16,972 nt of DNA. Source: JBARKJ01 sp049801375 (GTDB lineage: Bacteria > Nitrospirota > JACRHJ01). Below, piece by piece: positions 1 to 8,681 of the stretch. The DNA lies in contig JBARKJ010000036.1 of NCBI GenBank assembly GCA_049801375.1, forward strand, positions 1 to 16,972, written 5' to 3'. A program made the position numbers and the translations under genes. The notes beneath the pieces were generated by a model. The model ran no database searches. It saw only the letters and a list, made by a program, of their open reading frames with translations, and was not told the origin of the DNA. Within the stretch, counting starts at the first letter, position 1; each line of letters opens with the position of its first letter.

Positions 1-196
1 CGGTCACGTCTATTAATTTGCCGCTCTTTTTCTTCTTCAGCCTGTCGAGGACTGACAGCTCGACCTTCGCCTTATATTTTCCATAATACTCAAGCTCGTC
101 TTCCTTGAGTCCCAGCTTCTTTGCTACCTGTCCTATAGGCAGCATCTTCGCCGCCTGCGCTATATCTATATCGCTGCCCACCTTTTTCTTTGCCAT
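1..196 (-). CDS. fhs: Formate--tetrahydrofolate ligase, N-terminal fragment (runs off the left edge)
   Basis: Only the first 65 codons are in the window. The translation starts MAKKKVGSDIDIAQAAKML and continues through a KKLGLKEDELEYYGKYKAKV segment to GKLIDVT. This is the characteristic N-terminus of formate-THF ligase, ahead of its P-loop. The enzyme uses ATP to join formate to tetrahydrofolate, giving 10-formyl-THF, the entry step of the methyl branch of the Wood-Ljungdahl pathway in the cytoplasm. The ATG at 194-196 is chosen because a perfect AAGGAGG lies 9 nt upstream (206-212). The gene follows the terminator of the acs operon and a hairpin repeat, so it may have its own promoter, although no convincing one is seen. 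Identity is judged from recalled family sequence and only the N-terminus is visible. Confidence 0.9.
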   Translation of the reverse strand, partial: MAKKKVGSDIDIAQAAKMLPIGQVAKKLGLKEDELEYYGKYKAKVELSVLDRLKKKKSGKLIDVT

Positions 197-237
197 CCCG
201 TAAATCCTCCTTTTCGGACTCTTGGAAAATAAAAAGC

Positions 238-329
238 AAACCGTTACCTTTTTGGTAAAAAGGTAACGCCAAAAACTTTGGTTTTCTTTTGCGTTACTTT
301 TCTTTTTTCCAAAAGAAAAGTAACGGTTT
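238..329. repeat. Composite hairpin repeat, copy 1
   Basis: Two near-perfect AT-rich stem-loops stand back to back. The first pairs CGTTACCTTTTT (242-253) with 257-268, a 12-bp perfect stem with loop GGT. The second pairs CGTTACTTTTCTTTT (292-306) with 311-325, a 15-bp perfect stem with loop TTCC. Between them is a small CCAAA/TTTGG hairpin (269-281). The outer arms also match each other: AAACCGTTAC (238-247) is the complement of GTAACGGTTT (320-329), so the whole element can fold as one large palindrome. It lies between the acs operon terminator and fhs. A related element lies at 10181-10276. The role is unknown: a dispersed palindromic element, a back-up terminator or an mRNA stability element are all possible. 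Confidence 0.85.
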
Positions 330-330
330 A

Positions 331-356
331 AAAAAGGGCGGCCAGCGAGGCCGCCC
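331..356 (-). terminator. Intrinsic terminator after cooS
   Basis: On the minus strand, 10 bp past the cooS stop codon, GGGCGGCC (349-356) and its complement (336-343) form an 8-bp perfect GC stem with a five-base loop. A run of T follows directly (plus-strand A run 331-335). This is a textbook Rho-independent terminator and marks the end of the acs transcription unit. Confidence 0.88.
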
Positions 357-365
357 CTCTAATAT

Positions 366-2369
366 TTAAATGCCACCCGTACCTTTGTGGGCCTGGGCGG
401 ACGCCTCCAGCTTGCGGCGGTCGGCCATGTCCATCAGGACCTTCTCAACGCCGAACTTGCCTTTTTCGTACTTACGAAGCTTCAGGTCCTCGCGCTTCTT
501 GTCTATATGCGCGAGAGTAGCCGCGAGCATTTCCTCTTTTCCGGGGATAAACTCGAGCTTACCGCCGATCTTCTTCTCCCAGCCCTCGCTCATTAATTTC
601 TGGACGGTGGGCGAAGCCGCGATGGGGGACTCCACGCCGAAGATGACGTACAGCCCGGATGCCACGGCGTAAAACGCGATAGCAAGCGCCTTCTCGCTCA
701 TCCACTCCGGCGCGATGCCGACGACGGGGATATCGGAGATGTCATCGCCTAAGCCGCCTTCCTGCGCGACCGCGGTGAGGACGGTAAGGATGCGGGAATT
801 GTCCACGCAGGAACCCATGTGCAGAACCGGCGGGATGCCTATCGCCTCGCATACCTCCCGGAGGCCGGGCCCGGCCATCTCCATCGTCTCTGGTGTCATC
901 AGTCCGGCCTTTGCGGAGGCATGAGCGCCGCATCCGGTCTGGACGACCAGCACGTCGTTCGCGATCAGCTCGCGCACCAGGTAGTCATGGAGGCTGTCCT
1001 GGTCGATGCGGGGGTTGTTGCAGCCGACTATGCCCGCCAGTCCACGGATGCGCCCGGAGATGATGGCGTCGTTAAGCGGTCTGAATGAGCCCCTGTATCT
1101 GCCGCCCTGCATGTACTTGATATACTCGTGGGAGAAACCGGCGACCATCGCCTTTCCCGACTCCGGTATGCGGGTGTCCTTCCTGTTGGGGTAGTTGTCG
1201 CAGGCGAGCTTGACTATCTTCTTGGCCACGTCCAGCGCATGCAGCTCGTCGAACTCGACATGCGTAGCGCCGGGTATTCTGCCCTTTGGAGAGGTGGTAA
1301 CGAGCTTCGTGTGGAAGCCCTTGGTTATTTCACCGAGCGCAGGCATTATGCACTGCACGTCCACGACCATCGCCTCGACCGCGCCCGTCAGTATCCCAAG
1401 CTCCTGGTTCAAGAAGCCGCCCGCGGACTTTATGCCGTGGCGAAGCAGTATCTCATTCGAGGTGCAGCACATGCCGACCAGGTTTATCCCCTCCGCGCCC
1501 TTGGACTTGGCGTACTCTATCATGTCCGGGAGTTCAGAGGCGACCACTATCATCTCGGAGAGCGTCGGCTCGTGCCCGTGGACGACGATATTGACGTGAT
1601 TTGCCTGGAACGCGCCAAGGCTGTCCTCGCTCTTAAGGGGCTTCGGGGTCCCGAACAGGATGTCCGAGAAGTCCGTGCCTATCATCGAGCCGCTCCAGCC
1701 GTCGGCAAGCGAAGTCCGGAGCGCCGAATCGAGTATGTCCTCGGGGTCGGTGTCCACGCCCATCGTCGTCCTGTGCATAAGCTCGCAGACCTCGCGGTCA
1801 ACACCTCTTGGAACCAGACCAAGCTCGCGCCACAATTCCTGGCGTTTCTTCGTCGCGGTGCGGATGTAGGAGACCTCGCCCTTCTGCTGTCCGAAATCCT
1901 TGAGCGCGAACTCCGCCACTTCTTTCCCGACCTCGTTCTTCGTCTTGCCCGTGATGTCTATGCCGAACTTGTTAGCGACCGCCAGAAGCTTCTCCACGTC
2001 CTTTATCTGGTAGTCCTTGGTATGCTCCTCCGCCGCCGCCAGCAGGGTGTTCGCCACGTCTCTCGCGTGGTCGGAATGGGCGGCGGTGCCGCCGGCCACC
2101 ATGCGGGCTATGTTCCTGGCGGTAACTGTCGCGAGGCTCGCGCCGCATACGCCCCTGAGGGCGTCTTCGCCGTCCTTGCTCTTAAGGCGGCATGGCCCCA
2201 TAGCGCATATCTTGCAGCATGCGCCCTCGGAGCCTATCGGGCAGGCCTTCATGTTGTCAGACCTGGAGAATGCGGTAGGTATATTGCACTCCTCCGCGTA
2301 TTTGAGAAGGTCTACCGCGCATTTGTCAATGCTCGACGCCTTCCTCTTTTCTTTTTTCTCTTCGCTCAT
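366..2369 (-). CDS. acsA: Carbon monoxide dehydrogenase catalytic subunit (CODH/ACS beta, CooS/AcsA type)
   Basis: A 667-residue Ni-Fe-S carbon monoxide dehydrogenase, the usual length for the bacterial family. It interconverts CO2 and CO at the C-cluster and, with AcsB, passes CO through an internal tunnel to acetyl-CoA synthesis. The N-terminal cysteines C43 and C51 (D-cluster) and C52, C55, C60 and C75 (B-cluster) sit in GSEGACCKICAMGPC and the following segment. C-cluster ligand candidates are the HGHEP motif (H264/H266), C301 or C302 in GMCCTSNE, C340 in VDVQC, C450 in GIVGC, C480 in VQTGCGAHA and C521 in HMGSC. K560 in MSEKALAIAF matches the catalytic lysine region. An AGGAGG lies 8 nt before the ATG and the gap to acsB is only 12 bp. 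It is the last gene before the terminator. All expected ligands appear present. acsA and cooS are both used as names for this type. Confidence 0.97.
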   Translation of the reverse strand: MSEEKKEKRKASSIDKCAVDLLKYAEECNIPTAFSRSDNMKACPIGSEGACCKICAMGPCRLKSKDGEDALRGVCGASLATVTARNIARMVAGGTAAHSDHARDVANTLLAAAEEHTKDYQIKDVEKLLAVANKFGIDITGKTKNEVGKEVAEFALKDFGQQKGEVSYIRTATKKRQELWRELGLVPRGVDREVCELMHRTTMGVDTDPEDILDSALRTSLADGWSGSMIGTDFSDILFGTPKPLKSEDSLGAFQANHVNIVVHGHEPTLSEMIVVASELPDMIEYAKSKGAEGINLVGMCCTSNEILLRHGIKSAGGFLNQELGILTGAVEAMVVDVQCIMPALGEITKGFHTKLVTTSPKGRIPGATHVEFDELHALDVAKKIVKLACDNYPNRKDTRIPESGKAMVAGFSHEYIKYMQGGRYRGSFRPLNDAIISGRIRGLAGIVGCNNPRIDQDSLHDYLVRELIANDVLVVQTGCGAHASAKAGLMTPETMEMAGPGLREVCEAIGIPPVLHMGSCVDNSRILTVLTAVAQEGGLGDDISDIPVVGIAPEWMSEKALAIAFYAVASGLYVIFGVESPIAASPTVQKLMSEGWEKKIGGKLEFIPGKEEMLAATLAHIDKKREDLKLRKYEKGKFGVEKVLMDMADRRKLEASAQAHKGTGGI

Positions 2370-2381
2370 TTCTATTTCCTC

Positions 2382-4592
2382 CTACAGAATTGAATCCATC
2401 GTAAGCGCCGGGTGGCCTTTCTCGCTCAGGAACTCCAGCATCTTCTCGCTGTCCTCGGCTATGGTCTCGTCGCATATCATGTCGATGAAACCGGGCATGC
2501 CTTCCTCCTCGGAACGCCTTATCAGGTCTTCGCGCAGGGCCTCCTTCAGAGATTTGGGCATCCATACCAGCCTCCCCAGTCCGCCATCCGCCCTCAGGAA
2601 CTTCTTGGACGTAATGAAGAACTTTCCTATGCCACCGAAGCCGGGGGCCTGCACGCCGCCGCCGACCGTGCCCGCGAGCGTCGAGAACTTCATCCCGATG
2701 GGCGTCATGCCGGTATAGCCGCGGTTCACGACCATGAACCCGTTGGCCTCCGGCACCAGCGCCACGATGCACTCGAAGCAGCCGCACGAGGTCATCGGCG
2801 CGTCCATTATGGAGTACGCCGAGAAACCTTCAAGCGTCTGGTGGGAAGCCTGGAATACGTAATCGTCGACGCCCTTCCAACGCCCCTTGTAGTCGTCCGT
2901 GCACTCGCCTTTCAGTACCGGCTGGTTGGGGCCGGTCGGGTCTATCTCGTAGGCCGCCCTGGCGTCCAGCCAGTTGTACGCGCCGCACAAGCCCAGCCTC
3001 TCCGGTGAGATGACGCAGGCGTGGTTCGGCGCGAAAGACTGGCAGAGCAGGCAGGAGTAGAAAGTATCCACGGACTCATCCGTCAGGGTCGAAACCCTCT
3101 CGTTCCTGGCCTTATAGACCGCTCTGGCCTGCTCTTGTATTTCCTTCACCTTGTCGTCGTCCAGGTACAGCTTCACCTGGACCTTGTCCACGATGGCGGG
3201 GAACTTATTTTTCACCATAACGTACACTATATCGCCCAGGTGCTTTATCCGGAAGCCGTCGCCATAGGCCTGCGAGGATATCCTCATCCAGTTCACATCT
3301 CTCTGGCCCATGTGCCAGACACCCTGGGCGCAGTTTATGTAGTCGTGGAGCTTGCGCTCTATTACCGGCTCGAAGTCCGGGTTCATCTTCCTGCCCGCGA
3401 CTTCTATCATCAGCGCCATCGGGAGTTGGACCGGCTTGCCGGGCGCGGCAGATTCGATCTTGGCCAGTGTCTCCGCCGATGCGATGACCTCGATCTTGCC
3501 GTCCTCTATTTCGGACAACTCCCTCGCCGTCACCCACTCGAACGAGGCGGTCTTCTGCCCGCCGAACTCGTAAACGGTGTCTTCCTTCCTGATGCGCTCG
3601 CCTTCGAACGCCGGGCCGTACGCGACGGGGACCGGGACCTTGGTTATGATAATCTTCAGGCCCCTGGTCTCAACGCATGTATCGACTATCTTCTTATGGT
3701 CTGTCTGACTTACGACGTGTTCATAGGTGCAGACGCCGGTGGGGCGGATTTCCGGGACTTCCGTGTCGCATATCGCGGGGAAGCCATAAGTGATTGCGCC
3801 CGCGCCGGTGGACCATATCAGGTCGCTCATCGGGCCCAGGACCATTGCGAATGCGAAGACGCGGTCCTTGTTGTATTTAAGGACGCTTAGCGCGTCGCCG
3901 CCCTTCTTGCCGCCGAACATCAGGGCGCCCCTGCATGCCCAGTCGCCTGCGTAGAGCGCGTGGTAGGTCTCCGGCCCGAGCGCGACCAGCCTTGCGTCCC
4001 AGCCTATCTCCACGCCCTTCCTGAGGAGCTGTTTGGCGACGTTATCGCCGTCCACATTGCCGCAGAGGAAGGTAAGGATGTTTCTCTGCTGGAGGTCGCG
4101 GCATATCTCGACGGCTATCTCGTCGGTCGGGGCCTTGCCGATTATAACCGCGAAGCCCGGCATGGTTCCGTCGACGAGCTGTACACCCAGGTCCCTGAGT
4201 ATCGTGTCCGTGATGAAACCGTTATAAGTCAGGTCGCCATCTACGACGGGCTCCAGGCCCAGGACGTACCTGGCCGCGAGCAGTATCTCCTCCGCGAAAA
4301 GCGTGGCCTGGCCCGCGTCCAGCGTCTCGCCCAGGTATGGCAGGTATTCGTTTGCCGCCGGTTCCGCGGAGAGCATCCCCTTCGCGTAGTCCAGGGCATC
4401 CTTCATCTGGCCCAGGGTCTCCACCTTCATGCCGGTCATGCCGAAGACATGAGGGAGATAAAACGCGGTGTCGGGGAACTCGAACTTATAATCTTCTCCC
4501 TTGGCCGCTATAGCCTTATTCAGCGCTTCCTCCGCCTCGGCGACTATCTTGTGAGAGCCGCGTATGGCCGCTGCTGCAATGTGTCTCGACAT
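2382..4592 (-). CDS. acsB: Acetyl-CoA synthase (CODH/ACS alpha subunit)
   Basis: A 736-residue bacterial-type acetyl-CoA synthase that makes acetyl-CoA from CO, a methyl group delivered by the corrinoid protein, and CoA. The A-cluster ligands are all visible: C514, C517, C526 and C536 within FYSCLLCQSFAPNHAC and the following LGLCGAYNW, plus the C603-G604-C605 motif that holds the distal nickel. Their spacing equals that of the Moorella enzyme shifted by eight residues. The protein keeps the long N-terminal domain that docks on CODH, so it is the full bacterial form and not the shorter archaeal one. A strong AAGGAGGT lies about 8 nt before the ATG. It sits between acsC and cooS with short gaps of 21 and 12 bp, consistent with co-expression at matched levels. 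Confidence 0.97.
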   Translation of the reverse strand: MSRHIAAAAIRGSHKIVAEAEEALNKAIAAKGEDYKFEFPDTAFYLPHVFGMTGMKVETLGQMKDALDYAKGMLSAEPAANEYLPYLGETLDAGQATLFAEEILLAARYVLGLEPVVDGDLTYNGFITDTILRDLGVQLVDGTMPGFAVIIGKAPTDEIAVEICRDLQQRNILTFLCGNVDGDNVAKQLLRKGVEIGWDARLVALGPETYHALYAGDWACRGALMFGGKKGGDALSVLKYNKDRVFAFAMVLGPMSDLIWSTGAGAITYGFPAICDTEVPEIRPTGVCTYEHVVSQTDHKKIVDTCVETRGLKIIITKVPVPVAYGPAFEGERIRKEDTVYEFGGQKTASFEWVTARELSEIEDGKIEVIASAETLAKIESAAPGKPVQLPMALMIEVAGRKMNPDFEPVIERKLHDYINCAQGVWHMGQRDVNWMRISSQAYGDGFRIKHLGDIVYVMVKNKFPAIVDKVQVKLYLDDDKVKEIQEQARAVYKARNERVSTLTDESVDTFYSCLLCQSFAPNHACVISPERLGLCGAYNWLDARAAYEIDPTGPNQPVLKGECTDDYKGRWKGVDDYVFQASHQTLEGFSAYSIMDAPMTSCGCFECIVALVPEANGFMVVNRGYTGMTPIGMKFSTLAGTVGGGVQAPGFGGIGKFFITSKKFLRADGGLGRLVWMPKSLKEALREDLIRRSEEEGMPGFIDMICDETIAEDSEKMLEFLSEKGHPALTMDSIL

Positions 4593-4613
4593 AAATACAA
4601 CCTCCTTGCCCGC

Positions 4614-5957
4614 TTAAGCGGCAGCCGTCTTGTTCTTGAGAAATGCCGGGAGCGCATTGGCTTCCCTCGGCCCTACTGTAATTTTCCAGCCAGGCAGTTT
4701 GTCTTCGAGCGCGCCCGAGAGGACAGCCACGTAACCGGGTATTATCAACTCCTTGTGGGAGATTTTGCTTTCAATGCCTGATTCCTGGATATACTGCGCG
4801 ATCTTCGCCGCGGTGAACTTGCCCGCCGCCCACGCTGTCAACACCGAAAGCCCTTCCGTCTCCATGACCGCAAGCCAGCTCGGCACTTTTGAGTTCTCCA
4901 CCTCGCCCAGCACGATGAAGTACGTAAGGGAGAAGTTCGTCGTGATAAGGAGCGGCGCGTTCTCTTTCGCGTCGCCCACCTTGTACACGTTCTGCCCCAC
5001 CTGCATCGGGACCTGCGGGTCTGTATAGATGTTCTGCCGAAGCGAGATGAGCGCGACCGTCTTCCACCTGGAAATATCCGAGAGCACGATGATGGACGCG
5101 TATTTCGCGATGGCCACGGCCGCAAGCGCCTGTTCGACGTATGGGTCTGAATTGACCGCGAAGGAAATAATCGGGAACCCCAGCGGCTTAAAACCCTTCT
5201 TCAGAGCGGCGCGGCGGACCTGGGTATACTGCTCTATCATGTCCTTGGGCTTTCTTGCGCCGGTATCTATGACGATATCCTTGAAGCCCATCCCGACTAT
5301 CTTTTCAGTAAGCTGGGAGACTGCGTCCACCCCGTCGGCCTTCACGGAAAGAGACGAGCCCGAACCCTTGGCGAGGTTTACCATCGCATCGAGATTGTCC
5401 GCGTTCGCGCCGGAGATAAGGGGCTTTTTGCCCGCGACGTGCGGCAGCGCGGCCTCGATGGCGGCAGAGTTCTCCGACACCAGGATGATGCCCGCGGACG
5501 GGGCGGCGGAAGCCACCTTCGCCACGGCGGCGGCAAATGTCGCCGGGTCGCCGGAGGCATTTTCCACCGCGATCAACTCTACGCGGAGCTTCTGGCCCAC
5601 GCGCTCGATTTCAGACTCGGCGACGGCCTTCGCCTTGGCCTCGATCTCCGTGTCGGTATCCTTGATAGCAAGCGCAAACCCGCAGGGGTTCACGAATTTT
5701 TTCTCATGCCTGAAGAGCACCGTCTCCTCGCCGACCTTCAGCGCCCCCGCTCCCGCGCCTATGGTAATGCCTTTAATCGGCGGCTCGGAAGCCGCGCCGA
5801 GGAACGCCTTCGCGTCTTCCGAGGCGTCGGGGCAGGCATCCAGCGTGGCCTGCTTCGCAGCTAACTTCATCGCGAACGCCAGGCAGGTAGGATGGCCGCA
5901 TTTCTTGCAGTTAGTCTTCGGCAAATGCTTGAAAATTTCTACGCCGGACAGAGCCAT
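4614..5957 (-). CDS. acsC: Corrinoid iron-sulfur protein, large subunit
   Basis: A 447-residue large (gamma) subunit of the corrinoid iron-sulfur protein, which carries the methyl group on cobalamin from AcsE to AcsB. The N-terminal [4Fe-4S] domain shows C17, C20, C25 and C42 in the pattern NCKKCGHPTC...ACP. This cluster reactivates oxidised cobalt. A TIM-barrel region follows (roughly 60-320). The C-terminal part (roughly 325-447, from about SWLAVMETEGLSVLTAWAAG) is the corrinoid-binding domain. Length and cysteine spacing fit the family. An AAGGAG precedes the ATG by about 10 nt. It lies 23 bp after acsD and 21 bp before acsB. AcsC and AcsD form a heterodimer, so their adjacency is expected. 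Confidence 0.96.
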   Translation of the reverse strand: MALSGVEIFKHLPKTNCKKCGHPTCLAFAMKLAAKQATLDACPDASEDAKAFLGAASEPPIKGITIGAGAGALKVGEETVLFRHEKKFVNPCGFALAIKDTDTEIEAKAKAVAESEIERVGQKLRVELIAVENASGDPATFAAAVAKVASAAPSAGIILVSENSAAIEAALPHVAGKKPLISGANADNLDAMVNLAKGSGSSLSVKADGVDAVSQLTEKIVGMGFKDIVIDTGARKPKDMIEQYTQVRRAALKKGFKPLGFPIISFAVNSDPYVEQALAAVAIAKYASIIVLSDISRWKTVALISLRQNIYTDPQVPMQVGQNVYKVGDAKENAPLLITTNFSLTYFIVLGEVENSKVPSWLAVMETEGLSVLTAWAAGKFTAAKIAQYIQESGIESKISHKELIIPGYVAVLSGALEDKLPGWKITVGPREANALPAFLKNKTAAA

Positions 5958-5980
5958 TTTAAATTATCTCCTTTCTTTCG

Positions 5981-6922
5981 TTAAACGAGCTCATCGATCA
6001 TCTTTACCACCGTCTCGATAGCCTTCGGGTGGCGCATGATGAGCAGGTCTGACCCGGCCATAAGGAAGCTCATTGCAGTCGTGGCTTCCCATCCTATGCC
6101 TCTGTCCTCGACCGGCCCCCACATCGGCTGGTCGGACTCCGGCGCCATCGTCTCCTTTACCTTCCATACGTACATGCCCACGTCGTTCACCATCGGCGGG
6201 GCCATTGTCGCATCGTTCTGGAAGAGCGCCGCGGAGCGTATCCTCTCCATGACGGAGTAGGTATATTCTATGCCGTAGCCCAGGGCGGAAGACATCGGGT
6301 CGGTGACAATTTTACCTTTGTCGAAGCCCATCTGGGTGATGAGGATGTTGAGCTGTTTCGCCAGGTTCACGTCCAAATCGCTCATCGCGATCAGCTTGTG
6401 TCCGGCCGCCATCGCCGTCGCGACGATGGTCTTGTAATTCGCTTCCTGCGCCTTTCCGATAAGACAGTTCTTGCCCTGAGCGGCCTCGCAGGCGCTTTTG
6501 AGTACCTGCGCGTCCTTCTCGGCGTTATTGCTGCCCAGTATTATAAGCGGCACGTCTATCGCCGCCAGGACGTCTTTTACGGTCTTCGCGGCCTCCTCAG
6601 CCGTCCTGTTCTGTCTGTCCGGGTGCGTGCCGATAAGCCGGAGGGCTATCATCTGAGCGCCCAGGTCGTCCTGGCAGTGCTTCGCCCATTTCACGGGGTC
6701 GGAGCTGACATCTTTATAAACATCCTGGAGCGTCTGAGGCCAGTCCTCTGGCGGCACGTCCTGTATCTCATAGGCTATGACAGGCTTGTTCGGCACGGAG
6801 CCCTCGAAAGCCAGGAAAGGCAGCGTGTTCTCTCCGCCTATCTTGACTGCCCTGGGTCCGGTCCCGATCTCGACTTCATAGACCTTGCCGTTATACGTTT
6901 CCTTCGGAACGACGAAAGCCAT
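5981..6922 (-). CDS. acsD: Corrinoid iron-sulfur protein, small subunit
   Basis: A 313-residue small (delta) subunit of the corrinoid iron-sulfur protein. It is a TIM-barrel protein that pairs with AcsC and helps cap the cobalamin. The N-terminal half carries the family segment beginning MAFVVPKETYNGKVYEVEIG and a later ALRLIGTHPDRQNRTAEEA region. The C-terminal half includes GKIVTDPMSSALGYGIEYTY and a WGPVEDRGIGWEA segment typical of the subunit. No iron-sulfur motif is present, as expected. An AAGGGGG Shine-Dalgarno sequence overlaps the acsE stop codon (15-bp gap), implying coupled translation. The bacterial length argues against the archaeal CdhD homologue, and the acsE-acsD-acsC-acsB order supports the call. 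Confidence 0.95.
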   Translation of the reverse strand: MAFVVPKETYNGKVYEVEIGTGPRAVKIGGENTLPFLAFEGSVPNKPVIAYEIQDVPPEDWPQTLQDVYKDVSSDPVKWAKHCQDDLGAQMIALRLIGTHPDRQNRTAEEAAKTVKDVLAAIDVPLIILGSNNAEKDAQVLKSACEAAQGKNCLIGKAQEANYKTIVATAMAAGHKLIAMSDLDVNLAKQLNILITQMGFDKGKIVTDPMSSALGYGIEYTYSVMERIRSAALFQNDATMAPPMVNDVGMYVWKVKETMAPESDQPMWGPVEDRGIGWEATTAMSFLMAGSDLLIMRHPKAIETVVKMIDELV

Positions 6923-6937
6923 TTTTTTGTACCCCCT

Positions 6938-7729
6938 TTACATTTCCAGATAGCTGTGCGCGTAGAGTGTTTTTCCCATCAGGATGTCAACGGTCTTTAT
7001 GACGTCGATCATCTCCTTCTCCAGCGGGTCGATAATCGCCGAGTCCAACCCCTCGTACATCAAGAGCGCGGTATATACGCGGTTGAGCAGAGGCCGGAGC
7101 TCCTTGGGCGCTCCGTTCGATATATTTGACAAGCCGACGACAGTCTTCATTGGCGGGTCGTTCAGCTCCCTGAACATCCTTATCGCGCGGATGGACTCGA
7201 GGCTCTTCTCCTGCGAGAACGGCACCGGCATGATGAGCGGGTCGAGATATATATCTTCCATCGGGACGCCGCACTCGACGGCCTTGCCCATTATCTCCGC
7301 GGCGATGGCGCAACGGTCCTCGGCCAGTGCGGGGATGCCCTGCTTGTTAAGCGTGAGCCCGATTATCAGCGAGTTGTACTTCCCGGCCAGAGGCATCATC
7401 ATGTTGAGCCTCTCCTCTTCGCCGGAAGCGGAGTTTATCAGGGCGCGGCCCCAGGCGTTGTCGTGGGCTTTAAGTCCCGCTTCCATCGCCACCGGGTTGG
7501 TGGTGTCCAGGCACAGGGGGACGTGCGCCACTTCCTGCACCGTCTTGACCATCCAGTCCATCAGTTCGTCGCCCTTTTCTTCGGCTGGCCCGATGTTGAT
7601 GTCCAGCATCCCGGCTCCGCACTTGACCTGGTTAATGGCCATCTCCTGAATAGGGCCCTTGTTCCTGTCCATCATCGCCTGACGCTGGAGCTTTGTTATT
7701 ACGTTAATCCTCTCTCCGATAATCAGCAT
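6938..7729 (-). CDS. acsE: Methyl-THF:corrinoid iron-sulfur protein methyltransferase
   Basis: A 263-residue pterin-binding TIM-barrel methyltransferase. It moves the methyl group from 5-methyl-THF, the product of MetFV, to the cob(I)amide of AcsCD. It begins MLIIGERINV, the family N-terminus. D75 in CLDTTNP, N99 in LINSASG and N202 in GLSNISNGAP correspond to the pterin-binding and catalytic Asp/Asn positions known from the Moorella enzyme. It could be mistaken for the pterin domain of MetH or an MtgA-type protein, but the length and its place directly before acsDC fit AcsE. AGGA lies just ahead of the ATG. The 85-bp gap upstream, to the DUF2520 gene, is the largest gap within the acs half of the unit. 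Confidence 0.95.
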   Translation of the reverse strand: MLIIGERINVITKLQRQAMMDRNKGPIQEMAINQVKCGAGMLDINIGPAEEKGDELMDWMVKTVQEVAHVPLCLDTTNPVAMEAGLKAHDNAWGRALINSASGEEERLNMMMPLAGKYNSLIIGLTLNKQGIPALAEDRCAIAAEIMGKAVECGVPMEDIYLDPLIMPVPFSQEKSLESIRAIRMFRELNDPPMKTVVGLSNISNGAPKELRPLLNRVYTALLMYEGLDSAIIDPLEKEMIDVIKTVDILMGKTLYAHSYLEM

Positions 7730-7785
7730 ATCTTTCCTGCCCTCCCTTTCGCGATAAAAGAACCTGACGTTGCTTATATAATTAA

Positions 7786-7807
7786 CCCGGAAATTCTCTT
7801 CCCGGAA
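7786..7807. repeat. Short repeat in the DUF2520-acsE gap
   Basis: CCCGGAA occurs twice with a 15-nt period (7786-7792 and 7801-7807). CCGGAAA (7787-7793) can also pair with TTCCCGG (7799-7805) through one G-U pair over a five-base loop. It is a weak hairpin just after the DUF2520 stop codon. It might trim or attenuate the transcript before acsE, but no T run follows, so it is not a standard terminator. Confidence 0.4.
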
Positions 7808-7814
7808 TCGCCCG

Positions 7815-8681
7815 TTATTTTAAAATCTCCCTTAGCTTCGCCGCGTCCTCTTCGGCAAGCGAGCCTTTCGCAAGGCCGACTTTAACCGTATGCCTGCCCA
7901 GGGCCGTATACAGCGAAAGCATCTCCGGCAGGTCTTTCTTCAACACTTCCAGGTGCCCTTCCACCGTCTCGACGTCACCCCTCGCTATCGGCCCGGTCAA
8001 GGCATCCGGCACGCCCACCCGTTCCACGTTATTTACCGTGCCACGGACAAGCGGCATGATGGCCTTGACCGCCTCGTCCCGCTTCATCCCCAGCGCCTCG
8101 TAGATCATCACGGCAAAGTCCAGAACGGCGACCAGGTAATTGGAGGCAACCGCCGCGCCGGCATGATACAGGGCTTTTTGCTCGCCCGGTATCATCACAA
8201 GTAACCCGCCCAGGGCCTCCACTATCTCTTTTCCTTCCGGCACCGCTCCCGCGTCGCCCTCGATGCTGAAGTACGAGCCGGGGAAATTTTTTACCGCCTG
8301 TTCGGACGACGCCAGGCTCTGCATCGGGTGTATCGATAGAGCGCCTGCCCCGGCTTTTCTTGCGGAGTCCAGTATTTTCGAACCGAGCGCCCCGCTCATA
8401 TGCACCGCAAGAGACCCCTTGCCGAAACCGCCGCCCTGCGCTATTTTTTCGCAGGTCCCCTGGATTGCCTTGTCCGGAGTGGTGATGAAAATCCAGTCGG
8501 CCCCGGATGCGCCTTTTACCGGGTCGGTCCCCGGTTCGCCTCCGCCTATGAAGGAGGCCGCTGTCATAGCATTTTTCATGCTACGGGAAACGACCGACTG
8601 TATTTCGTATCCCCTCTCCCGAAGCACTCTGCCCACGGCCGAGCCGACAACGCCCGCGCCTATTATCGAAATTTTTTTCAA
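7815..8681 (-). CDS. Rossmann-like DUF2520 NAD(P)-binding protein
   Basis: A 288-residue protein in two parts. The N-terminal Rossmann fold (about 1-130) begins MKKISIIGAGVVGSAVG, with the dinucleotide glycines at positions 8-13. The C-terminal helical domain (about 135-288) resembles the DUF2520 region, including an HAGAAVASNYLVAVL segment. The fold is that of 6-phosphogluconate-type or ketopantoate-type dehydrogenases; the substrate is not known from sequence. The start is TTG (8679-8681), overlapping the cooC stop as TTGA. The glycine motif leaves no room for a later start, and the first internal ATG is past residue 30. The position between cooC and acsE suggests a job in this operon. panB in the same unit makes ketopantoate reductase one possibility, but this is inference. 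Confidence 0.85.
   Translation of the reverse strand: MKKISIIGAGVVGSAVGRVLRERGYEIQSVVSRSMKNAMTAASFIGGGEPGTDPVKGASGADWIFITTPDKAIQGTCEKIAQGGGFGKGSLAVHMSGALGSKILDSARKAGAGALSIHPMQSLASSEQAVKNFPGSYFSIEGDAGAVPEGKEIVEALGGLLVMIPGEQKALYHAGAAVASNYLVAVLDFAVMIYEALGMKRDEAVKAIMPLVRGTVNNVERVGVPDALTGPIARGDVETVEGHLEVLKKDLPEMLSLYTALGRHTVKVGLAKGSLAEEDAAKLREILK

Noticed and set aside
238..329. A CRISPR-like or integron-like array
   Set aside because: The repeats are palindromic pairs and not regularly spaced direct repeats with unique spacers.
1128..2393. A 421-codon plus-strand open frame opposite cooS
   Set aside because: It is antisense to a gene with every expected cluster ligand, has no recognisable domain and arises from GC-rich codon structure.
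3021..4781. Long plus-strand open frames (289 and 273 codons) opposite acsB
   Set aside because: Their amino-acid make-up looks like reverse-strand readings of coding DNA, and AcsB on the other strand is complete.
7730..7814. A possible internal promoter ahead of acsE (TATATAAG-like sequence on the minus strand)
   Set aside because: No -35 element at suitable spacing was found; the gap may only be a loose spacer with a weak hairpin.
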